This document shows, in pieces, positions 42,085 to 50,464 of a DNA stretch of 64,000 bases. Where the stretch lies: NCBI GenBank assembly GCA_964400875.1, contig CAYNWK010000004.1:1-64000 (forward strand), in the 5' to 3' direction. Position 1 is the first letter of the stretch, and every line of letters starts with the position of its first letter. Both the position numbers and the translations under genes were made by a program. The DNA comes from CAYNWK01 sp964400875. GTDB lineage: Bacteria; Chloroflexota; Anaerolineae; Anaerolineales; UBA4823. The notes under the pieces are model-generated. The model saw only the letters and a program-made list of their open reading frames with translations. It searched no databases and was not told where the DNA came from.

Positions 42085-43065
42085 TTATCCGCCGATCTCG
42101 CTCATCACCCGGTTGAGCGGGATGACGCCCTGATCCAGGCCGTGCCCCCAGGGCTTGTCCCAGATCGAGTCGAGGATCAGCTGGCGCAGCTCTGCGAGGC
42201 TTGCCCCGCTGCGCAAGGGGGTCAGCAGGTCAACTTCGCCCTCCCGAAGCAGGCACAGGCGCAGCCGGCCATCGGCGGTCAGCCGGGCCCGGTTGCAGGC
42301 CGCACAGAAGGGCTTGGAGACTGAAGAGATAAAGCCGACATCGCCCACCGCGCCGGGCAGGCGGAACAAGCGGGCTTCGCCGTCCAGCTCGCCGTCGTTG
42401 ACGATCTCCAGGCGACCCAGGCGGGCTTCGATCAGGGCATGCATCTGCCGGGCGGTGACCAGGTTTTGAGTTTGTAAGTCCGTCGCCCCGGCAAAGGGCA
42501 TCATCTCGATGAAGCGCACCTGCCAGGGGTGCTGCATGGTCAGGTGGGCCAGATCGACCACGTCCTTTTCGTTGTAGCCCTGAACGACGACGGCGTTGAT
42601 TTTGATCGGGGTCAGCCCGGCGTCTTCAGCCGCCTGGATGCCAGCCCACACGTCTTCAACCTTGCCCCAACGGGTCAGCCGGACGAACTTTTCCGGATCC
42701 AAGGTGTCCAGGCTAACGTTGACGCGCTGCAAACCGGCCTCCGCCAGGGGGCGGGCCAGCTTGGCGAGCAAGACGCCGTTTGTGGTCATCGAGATCGAGC
42801 GCACCCCGGGTATGCGGTTCATCTCGCGCACCAGTTTCACGACGTGGGCGCGCACGGTCGGTTCGCCGCCGGTCAGGCGGTACTTATGGAAGCCGAGGCG
42901 GGAGAACAGGCGCACCAGATAAAGGATCTCGTCGTCCTGCATCAGCTCCGCGTTGGGCCGGAAAGTCATATCTTCCGGCATGCAGTACACGCAGCGCAGG
43001 TTGCAGTGATCGGTCAGGCTGATGCGCAGGTAAGAGATGAAACGTCCAAAACGGTCGATAGCCAT
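42085..43065 (-). CDS. moaA: GTP 3',8-cyclase, molybdenum cofactor synthesis
   Basis: This radical SAM enzyme performs the first step of molybdopterin synthesis with MoaC. The N-terminal cluster 'CNLRCVYC' has Cys21, 25 and 28, and the C-terminal second cluster is 'PFCAACNRARLTADGRLRLC'. The protein ends in Gly-Gly (MSEIGG), as functional MoaA does. Length 326 is normal. No other moa or moe gene is present, so the pathway is scattered. Confidence 0.95.
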   Translation of the reverse strand: MAIDRFGRFISYLRISLTDHCNLRCVYCMPEDMTFRPNAELMQDDEILYLVRLFSRLGFHKYRLTGGEPTVRAHVVKLVREMNRIPGVRSISMTTNGVLLAKLARPLAEAGLQRVNVSLDTLDPEKFVRLTRWGKVEDVWAGIQAAEDAGLTPIKINAVVVQGYNEKDVVDLAHLTMQHPWQVRFIEMMPFAGATDLQTQNLVTARQMHALIEARLGRLEIVNDGELDGEARLFRLPGAVGDVGFISSVSKPFCAACNRARLTADGRLRLCLLREGEVDLLTPLRSGASLAELRQLILDSIWDKPWGHGLDQGVIPLNRVMSEIGG

Positions 43066-43198
43066 GGGTGTGAAACACTAATCCAAGATATTTATGACTT
43101 AATTCATCTAAATTATACCGTAAAGCTGCTATCTCCTCCAGGGGGACAGACCAATTGGGGTGTGCGCAAATGTTGTTAGCTGGGGGTGTGGCGGCGTT

Positions 43199-44479
43199 TT
43201 AGTCGCCAAGGATCCAGGAAAGCCAGCTGCGCTTGCTTTGGAACGGCCCGCGCCCGCGCACCCGGCCGGTTTGCCCATTAACCATCACCGGGTAATGTTT
43301 CTCCCCACGACGTAAACGGCTGATCCAGAACGGCAGCAAGAGCAGCTGGAAAGATTCAACCAGCAGCCCAGAGGAATCGGTCTGCAGCAGTTCCCGGTCG
43401 AGAGCGTACCGGAGGCTGACTTCATCGCGCCCCTGGTCCAAGGCCTGCAGACGGGCATTGAGCGAGGCGTCCGCCAGGGAGATCCGGTAGGTTTCGGCCG
43501 GCCAATCTGCCAGATAGGCCGGATCGTACGGCTGCAGGCCTGAGAAATCAAAACGCTCGTATTCGCCGCGCCATTCACCGCTGAAATGATTGCTGGCGGG
43601 CACCAAAATCCGGTTATACAGGACCGCATCCTGCCCGATTCTGGGCGGCTTATTGCGATCGTCCGGATCGGGCGCGGTCCAGCCCAGCTCGCCGGAAATG
43701 GTGAAGGCCCAGACCGGCAGGTAAACGCCGTGGACGCGCAGGTTATTGGGGTGTACTCCACCGTCTTCCAGGGCGGCGGCCATGGCGAGCTGCGCCTGGC
43801 GCTTGTCCAGCTTAAAGGGGATCACTGCCTCAGGCGGAATCAACCGGCGGGTGAGGCTCACTTCGGTGACGTACACGGCAGCGCAGTATGGGCAGGTCAG
43901 GGAGAGCGTTTCGTGAGAGAGGATGAAGGAGGCGCCGCAAGCCGTGCACTCGAAGGCGCGCATGGCGACGGGATGGGAGTGGCCTTTGGCGGTTGCCAGC
44001 GCCAGGGTGAAATCGGCTTCATCCAGGCTGCCGTCCACGTCGGGGTGCTCGGCGCTCAACGGCTGGCGGACCTGACAGTACTCGCACACCAGGCGTTGCC
44101 CGTCAGGCGCATAGGTCAGCCTGCCGCCGCAGGTAGGGCAGACGAAGCGGCGCGCGCTGACGTCTTTCTCTTCTCCGGGGGGTGGCGGAAGGTGGTCCGG
44201 ATCGACGATCTCCCGGGGGTCGAGGCGCCCATCCAGCACAGCCAGGCTGCGCCGTGCCTGGTAATGGTTGGGCTGGTGCCCGAGCACCTCCTCCAGGTAA
44301 GCGCGTCTCTTCGCCGGATCGAGGCAGATCTCGCTCAACCAGAACAAGGCATCGACTTTTTGGTGCAAAGCGGGATTAAGCCGGAGGACCCACTCCAGGT
44401 AGAAACAGGCTTCTTCTTTATCTCCGGACTTTGCAGCGGCGATGCCGCGCACCAGCAAACCACGCACGCTATCCGACAT
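43199..44479 (-). CDS. TPR and double zinc-ribbon protein of unknown function
   Basis: The N-terminal ~100 residues are helical and TPR-like ('GIAAAKSGDKEEACFYLEWVL'). Two zinc ribbons follow: 'CPTCGGRLTYAPDGQRLVC' with CEYC, and 'CTACGASFILSHETLSLTC' with CPYC. The rest is beta-rich with no catalytic motif and ends in a hydrophobic 'LLLLPFWISRLRRGEKHYPVM'. Similar proteins are widespread in Chloroflexota near membrane genes; I cannot assign a function. Length 426. Confidence 0.7.
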   Translation of the reverse strand: MSDSVRGLLVRGIAAAKSGDKEEACFYLEWVLRLNPALHQKVDALFWLSEICLDPAKRRAYLEEVLGHQPNHYQARRSLAVLDGRLDPREIVDPDHLPPPPGEEKDVSARRFVCPTCGGRLTYAPDGQRLVCEYCQVRQPLSAEHPDVDGSLDEADFTLALATAKGHSHPVAMRAFECTACGASFILSHETLSLTCPYCAAVYVTEVSLTRRLIPPEAVIPFKLDKRQAQLAMAAALEDGGVHPNNLRVHGVYLPVWAFTISGELGWTAPDPDDRNKPPRIGQDAVLYNRILVPASNHFSGEWRGEYERFDFSGLQPYDPAYLADWPAETYRISLADASLNARLQALDQGRDEVSLRYALDRELLQTDSSGLLVESFQLLLLPFWISRLRRGEKHYPVMVNGQTGRVRGRGPFQSKRSWLSWILGD

Positions 44480-44533
44480 CGGTGAATTCGCCCATTGTTG
44501 GTAAAGTGGCTAAAATTTTACTCCAAATCAGCG

Positions 44534-44598
44534 AGGACATACGCACTTGAGGGAAGAAAGGGGTGTTTGCGCGGGCTTCGCAGGCACAAACACCTCTA
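44534..44598. repeat. partial copy of the dispersed inverted-repeat element
   Basis: The left end AGGACATACGCACTTGAGGG and the adjoining GAAGAAAGG are intact, and the central hairpin (GGGGTGTTTGCGCG with a matching GTTTGTGCC side) is present. The right end is replaced by the 3' end of the HicB-DinB gene. It lies between two minus-strand genes. Confidence 0.65.
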
Positions 44599-44601
44599 CT
44601 T

Positions 44602-45297
44602 TTAGATCAACTTGCGGATGTGGGCGGTGTGGTCGCGTTCGTGCCACAGCGTCCGGCGCAGCAGCTTGCGGGGGCTCCAAAGCTCAGCGTCGACGCCAAC
44701 CACCTGCGACGAACCCTCCAGTTCTGGCAGCTGCTCCAGCAAGTGGGCGCGCACCGCTCCCAGCCGCTCGAAGGGGTCCCGCGGCACCTCCCGCTGCGGG
44801 AAAGCCAGCCCCAAACGATCCAAATACCACCACTCTGCGCCGCCGACGTGGCGCAGGATGCCTTTGATGTTCCAGCGCTCGCCGGGCTGCTTTACCTCCA
44901 GCGCTTCTTGGGAAAGGCCTTCCACCGTGGAGAGCAGGTCCGCCCGGCTCCATTCGAGCAGCTCCCGGGCGCGGACGATCTCGGCGCCGGTCAGCGGCTT
45001 CCAATCATGCTGGAACCAGGCGCTGACTTCGTAACCGCCCTGCTCGACCCGTTCGAAAGCCTCGTTGACCCGATAGTCCACCCAGGTGTCGACGACGCGA
45101 ATCTCGATCTCACCGGCTGACGGAGAGGGACGATCGTCGTGTTTGCCAAGCCAGGCCCGGTACGCCTTGATCGCTGCGGGCAGGTTCGCCAGCGCTTCGT
45201 TCCCGTTGGCGCCGGCGGCGAAGCAGCCTGAATGGTTCAATACCCAGGCCAGCGAGCCCTCGGAAGAGCCGGTTTCGAGCCCAACTTCGAACAGCAT
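44602..45297 (-). CDS. HicB-like / DinB-like fusion protein
   Basis: The first ~75 residues look like a HicB-type partial RNase H fold ('AWVLNHSGCFAAGANGNEALANLPAAIKAY'). Residues ~85-231 form a DinB-type four-helix bundle with metal-binding histidines in 'ILRHVGGAEWWYLDRLG' and 'LWHERDHTAHIRKLI'. DinB/YfiT proteins include thiol transferases and DNA-damage-induced proteins. No HicA toxin is next to it, so it is probably not a classical toxin-antitoxin pair. The ATG start gives 231 residues. Confidence 0.72.
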   Translation of the reverse strand: MLFEVGLETGSSEGSLAWVLNHSGCFAAGANGNEALANLPAAIKAYRAWLGKHDDRPSPSAGEIEIRVVDTWVDYRVNEAFERVEQGGYEVSAWFQHDWKPLTGAEIVRARELLEWSRADLLSTVEGLSQEALEVKQPGERWNIKGILRHVGGAEWWYLDRLGLAFPQREVPRDPFERLGAVRAHLLEQLPELEGSSQVVGVDAELWSPRKLLRRTLWHERDHTAHIRKLI

Positions 45298-45318
45298 GCC
45301 GACCTCCCGGAAAAGTTT

Positions 45319-45804
45319 CTACGCCGCGGCGACGGCGGCGACCTGCCCGCCGGTCATTTTGACCAGGTCGGAAGGGGTCAGCCGGAAGACCGCGTGGGGG
45401 GTGCCGGCCGCGGCCCAGATGACCTCGTAACCCAGCAAATCCTGGTCAACGTAAGTCTTCAACGGTTTGTCATGACCCAGCGGCGGAACGCCGCCGATGG
45501 CGAACCCAGTGTGCTGGCGCACAAAATCGGCGTCAGCCATGCCGATGGACTCACCGATTAAAACCCCAACGGCCTCCACATCGACGCGGTTCGAACCGCT
45601 GGCGATCACCAGGATGGGACGTGCGCTGCGGGTGCGGAAGACCAGCGACTTGGCGATCTGCCCGACCTGGCAGCCAATCGCCCGGGCAGCGTCAACGGCG
45701 GTGCGGGTGGAGGCAGGCAGCTCGACCACTTCCAGGGTCAGGCCTAACTGCTCCAGAGCGGCTTGCACGCGTTGGGCGCTGGCGCTCAATTCAGTTGACA
45801 TCAT
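45319..45804 (-). CDS. YbaK/EbsC family aminoacyl-tRNA deacylase
   Basis: The YbaK fold is shown by 'CQVGQIAKSLVFRTRSARPILVIASG', quoted here by its key Lys in QIAKSLVF, and by 'GFAIGGVPPLGHDKPLKTYVDQDLL', with its GGVPP/GH motif. These enzymes clear Cys or Ala from tRNA-Pro. 161 residues is typical. It lies 21 bp upstream of the HicB-DinB gene, so it may share its transcript. Confidence 0.9.
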   Translation of the reverse strand: MMSTELSASAQRVQAALEQLGLTLEVVELPASTRTAVDAARAIGCQVGQIAKSLVFRTRSARPILVIASGSNRVDVEAVGVLIGESIGMADADFVRQHTGFAIGGVPPLGHDKPLKTYVDQDLLGYEVIWAAAGTPHAVFRLTPSDLVKMTGGQVAAVAAA

Positions 45805-45861
45805 GCCTCCATATTTACAGGGTACTTTGACCGGGCTTCACTCGACCAAACATCACCAAGT

Positions 45862-46851
45862 TCATTTCATCCAGCCGCGCCGGCGCATCCAAAAGAACAT
45901 CACCAGGGGCGTGACCAAGGATACCAATAAAATCAAAACGAAGGCGGGCTGGCTCGTCCAGGTGGGCAGATCGGCGTGGGCGGTGAAGAAATTCATGCCG
46001 AAGAAGCCGGTCAGGAAGGAAAGCGGCATGAACAGGGTGGTGATGATGGTCAGGGTCTTCATCACCTCGTTCATACGGTTGTTGACCACCGAGAGGTACG
46101 AGTCTAGCGTGCTGCTGACCAGGTCACGCACGCTCTCGGTGATGTCGTGCATGCGCACCAGATGGTCGTACACATCGCGGAAATAGATGCGGGTGCGGGC
46201 GTCGATCACGGCGTATTCGTCGCGGGCCAGCTTGTTGATCGTTTCCCGCTGCGGCCCGATGATCCGGCGCAGGGTGACCGCGGCGCGTTTCAGACCGAAA
46301 ATATCCTCCAGCGCTTCGCTAGCCTCATCTTCGAAGACGACGTCTTCGAGGCGTTCGATCTCGTCGTCCATGATCTCCACCACCGGCATATAGCTGGCGA
46401 CCAGCTCGTCAGCGAGCTTGGAGAACAGGAAGTCAACCCCATTGCGCCAGATACGTTCGTCGTGCTGGCAAATTTGCCAGACCCGCTCGATGGCGCCGAT
46501 CTGCGTCGTGCGGTGGGTGACCAGGTAATTGCGCCCCAGGAAAACATCCAGTTCCTTGGTATCCAGATCACCCATCTCTCGTGGGTCGAAAGCGATTGCG
46601 TGTACTACGATGTAGAGGTAATCGCTCCAATCGTCGACTTTGGGAACATGGGACTCACGCAAGGCGTCGTCCACCGCCAGCGGGTGAAATCCGAAGGTCT
46701 CGCGCAGGATTGCTTCCTCGGCTTCCGGCGCTTCGTCATCGAAATCTACCCATAAGTAGGCAGTTTTATCGGCAAGGACTGCGGCGTACTCCGCAGGGGG
46801 TAAGTCGGTTTGAAGATGGCCATCGGGGGTGAAATAAAGTGAATGGATCAA
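45862..46851 (-). CDS. corA: CorA-type Mg2+/Co2+ transporter
   Basis: A large cytosolic N-terminal domain is followed by two C-terminal TM helices, the first ending in the selectivity motif GMN ('LTGFFGMNFFTAHADLP'), the second followed by a basic C-terminus (FFWMRRRGWMK). Length 329. CorA pentamers import Mg2+ and, in some cases, Co2+ or Ni2+. Together with MgtC and polyphosphate genes in the window it underlines Mg2+ handling, though they are not adjacent. Confidence 0.92.
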   Translation of the reverse strand: MIHSLYFTPDGHLQTDLPPAEYAAVLADKTAYLWVDFDDEAPEAEEAILRETFGFHPLAVDDALRESHVPKVDDWSDYLYIVVHAIAFDPREMGDLDTKELDVFLGRNYLVTHRTTQIGAIERVWQICQHDERIWRNGVDFLFSKLADELVASYMPVVEIMDDEIERLEDVVFEDEASEALEDIFGLKRAAVTLRRIIGPQRETINKLARDEYAVIDARTRIYFRDVYDHLVRMHDITESVRDLVSSTLDSYLSVVNNRMNEVMKTLTIITTLFMPLSFLTGFFGMNFFTAHADLPTWTSQPAFVLILLVSLVTPLVMFFWMRRRGWMK

Positions 46852-46983
46852 GAAGATAGCTCCGGGATGGGATGGCGGTTGAGGGCTGTTCGCGGTCAGT
46901 CCGCTTGGCAGATTGTAACTTAAAGCGCGCGGATGAGAAACGTGAGCCTGGTGGTTGGAAACGCCGGCCAGACCGGTTTAACA

Positions 46984-47019
46984 ACAAAAGCCCTGCTTCA
47001 GTGAAGCAGCGGCTTTTGT
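46984..47019 (-). terminator. terminator of the alpha/beta hydrolase gene
   Basis: ACAAAAGCC, an inner TGCTTCA/TGAAGCA stem and GGCTTTTGT form a two-part hairpin. On the minus strand it ends GGCTTTTGTTGTT. It lies 117 bp past the hydrolase stop in the 284-bp gap before corA. Confidence 0.7.
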
Positions 47020-47135
47020 TCTGCAATGTTGGTTGGAGTGTTCTAGGAGGCGGTCAGGCCTCACATGCAGACATAGTGTAACACGAACCCGCCCGGATGG
47101 ACTTTTCGATTCTGCAAAGTTGGCGAGTCCAACCC

Positions 47136-47984
47136 TTATGGGTAAAAGAATTCGACCAGCGCCCGGGCGACCGCCTCCGCTTCGTCGTGCTGCAACCAGT
47201 GACTGGCGTTTTCGAAGAACACGGCCTGCCCCCGATCGCACAGGTCAAGACAAGCTTGGACCAGCTCCCGGCCCAACGCCGCATCCCTGGCGCCCCATAA
47301 CAACAGGGTCGGCAGACTAAGGCGCGGATGGGGGAAGCTGGGAGGGTAGCGCAGCGCTGCCCGGTACCAGTTCAGCATGGCCGTAAAGGCGCCAGGGCGC
47401 CACCAGGCCCGGCGGTACTGCTCCAGGTCTGCCGCGGTGAAGGAACCCGCTTTGGCAGGCCGAACCATCGCTGCTTCGACCAACTCCCAATCGTTGTTGC
47501 GCAGGAGGGCTTCTGGCAGGCGCGGGATCTGGAAGAAAAGCGCGTATGCGCTGCGCAGGACCTGACGCGGGTTGGTCCGTAAAGCCCGCATCATCGCCAC
47601 CGGGTGCGGTCCATTGAGGATAGCCAGCCGCTCCACCCGTTGGGGACGCCAAAGCGCCAGGGACCAGGCCACGATCCCGCCCCAGTCGTGCCCGGCGAGG
47701 TACACTTTTTCACGGCCTTGTGCGTCGATCAACCCGGTTACATCAGCGACCAGTTCACCCAGGCGGTAAGCTGCGACCCCCGCCGGCGCGTCGCTGAGGT
47801 TATAGCCGCGCTGATCGGGGACCAGCACCCGGAAACCGGCCTGGGCCAACGGTTCGACCTGCCGCCGCCAGCCGTACCAAAACTCAGGAAAACCGTGCAG
47901 CAGGATCACCCGGGGCCCATCCTGCGGGCCGGCTTGCATAACGTGCAGGCGGATTCCATTGGTGTGGAGGTAGGTATGTTCCAT
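47136..47984 (-). CDS. alpha/beta hydrolase, epoxide-hydrolase-like
   Basis: The oxyanion motif 'LLHGFPEFWYGWR' (HGxP) and nucleophile elbow 'GHDWGG' (Asp) identify the epoxide hydrolase / haloalkane dehalogenase branch. The catalytic His is likely in 'ASHWLQHDEAEAV'. The ATG at 47984 opens directly before 'YLHTNGIRLHV', where conservation begins, giving 282 residues; an ATG 42 bp earlier is possible. Substrate unknown. Confidence 0.85.
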   Translation of the reverse strand: MEHTYLHTNGIRLHVMQAGPQDGPRVILLHGFPEFWYGWRRQVEPLAQAGFRVLVPDQRGYNLSDAPAGVAAYRLGELVADVTGLIDAQGREKVYLAGHDWGGIVAWSLALWRPQRVERLAILNGPHPVAMMRALRTNPRQVLRSAYALFFQIPRLPEALLRNNDWELVEAAMVRPAKAGSFTAADLEQYRRAWWRPGAFTAMLNWYRAALRYPPSFPHPRLSLPTLLLWGARDAALGRELVQACLDLCDRGQAVFFENASHWLQHDEAEAVARALVEFFYP

Positions 47985-48081
47985 AGCCGTATTATCCCCG
48001 GTTGAATTCAATTCCGCAAGCGACATTGATCTATCGGATGATCGATTTAAATGTATAATGTGTTTGTTACTGTAAATACAA

Positions 48082-48172
48082 AGGACCTACGCACTTGAGG
48101 GAAGAAAGGGGGGTGTTTGGGCAGGCAAAGCCCGCCTAAACACCCCGCTTTCCCCGGAACTGCGTAACTCCT
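48082..48172. repeat. 91-bp full-length copy of the dispersed inverted-repeat element
   Basis: It begins AGGACCTACGCACTTGAGGG and ends GAACTGCGTAACTCCT, with the central hairpin GGGGTGTTTGGGCAGGC / GCCCGCCTAAACACCCC. It is about 85% identical by eye to the copy at 25712-25803. It lies in the 310-bp gap between the divergent hydrolase and nuoL genes. The remaining gap holds TTGACA at 48211-48216, a possible nuoL -35. Confidence 0.78.
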
Positions 48173-48294
48173 ACTACAATTATTTTAGTGATACGCCAGT
48201 CAACTGCTGATTGACATGATGCCTGAGATGCGCCCAATCATCCCACGGCGGAGATAATGGCGCGCTGATCAAGGGGAAAATCGGAGAGCTGTGA

Positions 48295-50409
48295 ATGTAT
48301 CTTCAGCAAACTGCATCGTCCATAGGTTACTTTCGTTTCGTTCCGTGGGTCGTATTTATCCCTGCAATTGGGTTGCTGCTTAATATCATCATCGGGGGGC
48401 GGTTGGGGGAGAAAGGGATAGGCTGGCTGGCCAGCAGCGCCTCTGGGCTGGCCTTTGTCGTCGCCGTGCTCCAGGCGATCTCGCTCGCGAGCCATCCCGA
48501 GGGGGCGGTCTTACCCCTGTTCGATTGGATCACCGCTGGGGATATTAACCTTGGCTGGGCCTTCCGCGTGGATACCCTGTCCGTCACCATGATGCTGGTG
48601 GTATCCGGTGTGGGGACCTTGATCCACATTTATGCCATCGGCTACATGCATGAAGATGTGCGCTTCAACGGCGATCCAGGACGGTATCGCCGTTTCTTTG
48701 TCTTCTTTAACCTGTTCATTTTCTTCATGATGATCCTGGTGTCGGCGGACAGCTACCTGATGATGTTCGTCGGCTGGGAGGGGGTCGGGTTATGTTCCTA
48801 CCTGTTGATCGGCTTTTGGTATGAAAAGGGAAAAGACGGCATCGGCAACGCCATCGCCGCCAAGAAAGCATTTGTCACCAACCGGGTCGGCGATTTCGGC
48901 TTCCTGATCGCCGCCTTCTTAATTTTTACCACTTTTGGAACCTTCAAGTTCGAGGAGGTTTTCGCGCTGGCTCCCCAGGCGGCGCCTGCCGTGATCCTGG
49001 CGATCACGTTGTTCATGCTCCTGGGGGTAACCGGGAAGTCTGCCCAGCTGCCGCTTTACGTGTGGCTGCCAGACGCCATGGCTGGCCCAACCCCGGTCTC
49101 GGCGTTGATCCATGCGGCCACGATGGTGACAGCCGGCGTGTACCTGGTGGCCCGCTCGCACCCGCTGTACTCACTGGCGCCCACCGCCCAATCGACGGTC
49201 GCGATGGTCGGCGCGCTGACCGCCTTGTTCGCCGCGACCATTGCGGTCGGCCAGTTCGACATCAAAAAGGTCCTGGCCTACTCGACGATCAGCCAGCTCG
49301 GCTTCATGGTGGCCGCGGTAGGGATGGGCGCATTCGTCGCCGGCATGTTCCATTTAGTCGCTCACGCCTTCTTCAAGGCCTTGCTGTTCCTGTCGGCCGG
49401 CTCGGTCATCCAGGGCGTTGAGCACGGCCATCACTCGGTCCAGAAGCACGCCTCCGGGAAGGTAAAACATAAAGAGGGAAAAGACTTCGATCCCAACGAC
49501 ATGCGCACCATGGGTGGGCTGCGCACGCGCATGCCGGTGACCTTTTGGGTGTACACGATCGGCGCCCTGGCGCTCTCGGGCATCCCCCCTTTAGCCGGGT
49601 TCTTTTCTAAAGATGAGATCCTGGCCGAGGCCAGCGATCTGAACAGAACCGTCTATGTTCTCCTGGCGATCGCCGCCTTTTTCACCGCCTTTTACATGGG
49701 TCGCCAAGTGCTGATGGTTTTCTTCGGGAAACCGCGCTCCGAGTCAGCCGCTCAGGCAGTCGAAAACCCTCCGGTGATGACCATACCCTTAGTCGTGTTG
49801 GCCTTCCTATCGGTCGTTGGGGGAGCGCTCAACCTGCCGGGCTTGCACACCTTATCCACCTGGCTGGGGCATACCCTGGGCGAGGTCCACCCTGGGGAAT
49901 TCAACCCGCTGGTGGCGATCATCTCCACCGTGCTTGCCCTGGCCGCGCTGCTGCTAGCCTGGTATCTCTATGGAAGACGGTACCAGCAGATGTTGGCCTT
50001 GCCCGCCGCCAAACGGCCGGACGATCCGCTACGGCGGCTGCTCGGACCGATCTTCACCGGGATGGAACACAAGTGGTGGGTGGATGAACTGTATAACGCG
50101 TTATTTATCCGGCCTTATAAAGCGTTCTCCAGATTCTTGATCCGCGGGGAAGACGAAGCCGACGAAAGGGAATTTTGGGAATATTGGTTCCACGAGGTTT
50201 TCCTGGTGGGCGGCTACCACGCCCTGTCGAACTTCACCGCGCAGGTCCTGGACCTGAAGTTCATTGATGGCATCTTCAACGGTTCAGCGGCTGCCGTCCG
50301 CAGGCTGAGTAGTAGGCTGCGGCGCATCCAAACCGGATACGTGCGCGATTACGCCCTGGCTGCGTTGATTGGCATCGTGCTTATTTTGGGTTTTTTGATC
50401 CTACGGTGA
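48295..50409 (+). CDS. nuoL: NADH-quinone oxidoreductase subunit L
   Basis: This antiporter-like complex I subunit has about 16 TM segments and the proton-channel core 'MFVGWEGVGLCSYLLIGFWY' with the key Glu, 'GKSAQLPLYVWLPDAMAGPTPVSALIHAATMVTAGVYL' (quoted by its PVSALIHAATMV part) and 'KKVLAYSTISQLGFM'. The long C-terminal lateral helix region is present (residues ~560-690). Length 704. GGAGAG precedes the ATG. Only nuoM follows; nuoA-K and nuoN are absent, so it either completes a complex encoded elsewhere or belongs to a variant. Confidence 0.95.
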   Translation: MYLQQTASSIGYFRFVPWVVFIPAIGLLLNIIIGGRLGEKGIGWLASSASGLAFVVAVLQAISLASHPEGAVLPLFDWITAGDINLGWAFRVDTLSVTMMLVVSGVGTLIHIYAIGYMHEDVRFNGDPGRYRRFFVFFNLFIFFMMILVSADSYLMMFVGWEGVGLCSYLLIGFWYEKGKDGIGNAIAAKKAFVTNRVGDFGFLIAAFLIFTTFGTFKFEEVFALAPQAAPAVILAITLFMLLGVTGKSAQLPLYVWLPDAMAGPTPVSALIHAATMVTAGVYLVARSHPLYSLAPTAQSTVAMVGALTALFAATIAVGQFDIKKVLAYSTISQLGFMVAAVGMGAFVAGMFHLVAHAFFKALLFLSAGSVIQGVEHGHHSVQKHASGKVKHKEGKDFDPNDMRTMGGLRTRMPVTFWVYTIGALALSGIPPLAGFFSKDEILAEASDLNRTVYVLLAIAAFFTAFYMGRQVLMVFFGKPRSESAAQAVENPPVMTIPLVVLAFLSVVGGALNLPGLHTLSTWLGHTLGEVHPGEFNPLVAIISTVLALAALLLAWYLYGRRYQQMLALPAAKRPDDPLRRLLGPIFTGMEHKWWVDELYNALFIRPYKAFSRFLIRGEDEADEREFWEYWFHEVFLVGGYHALSNFTAQVLDLKFIDGIFNGSAAAVRRLSSRLRRIQTGYVRDYALAALIGIVLILGFLILR

Positions 50410-50420
50410 GATTTACCTTC

Positions 50421-50443
50421 TCCCGTCGAACTGCGTAACTCCT
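50421..50443. repeat. end fragment of the dispersed inverted-repeat element
   Basis: TCCCGTCGAACTGCGTAACTCCT matches the right end of the copy at 25712-25803 exactly apart from truncation. It lies in the 55-bp gap between nuoL and nuoM and may be the scar of an excised or decayed copy. Confidence 0.6.
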
Positions 50444-50464
50444 GCAAAATGTAAAGGATGGTCT

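Noticed and set aside
44602..45297. HicB as part of a toxin-antitoxin pair
   Set aside because: No HicA-like ~60-residue gene flanks it on either side, and the DinB fusion is atypical for an antitoxin.
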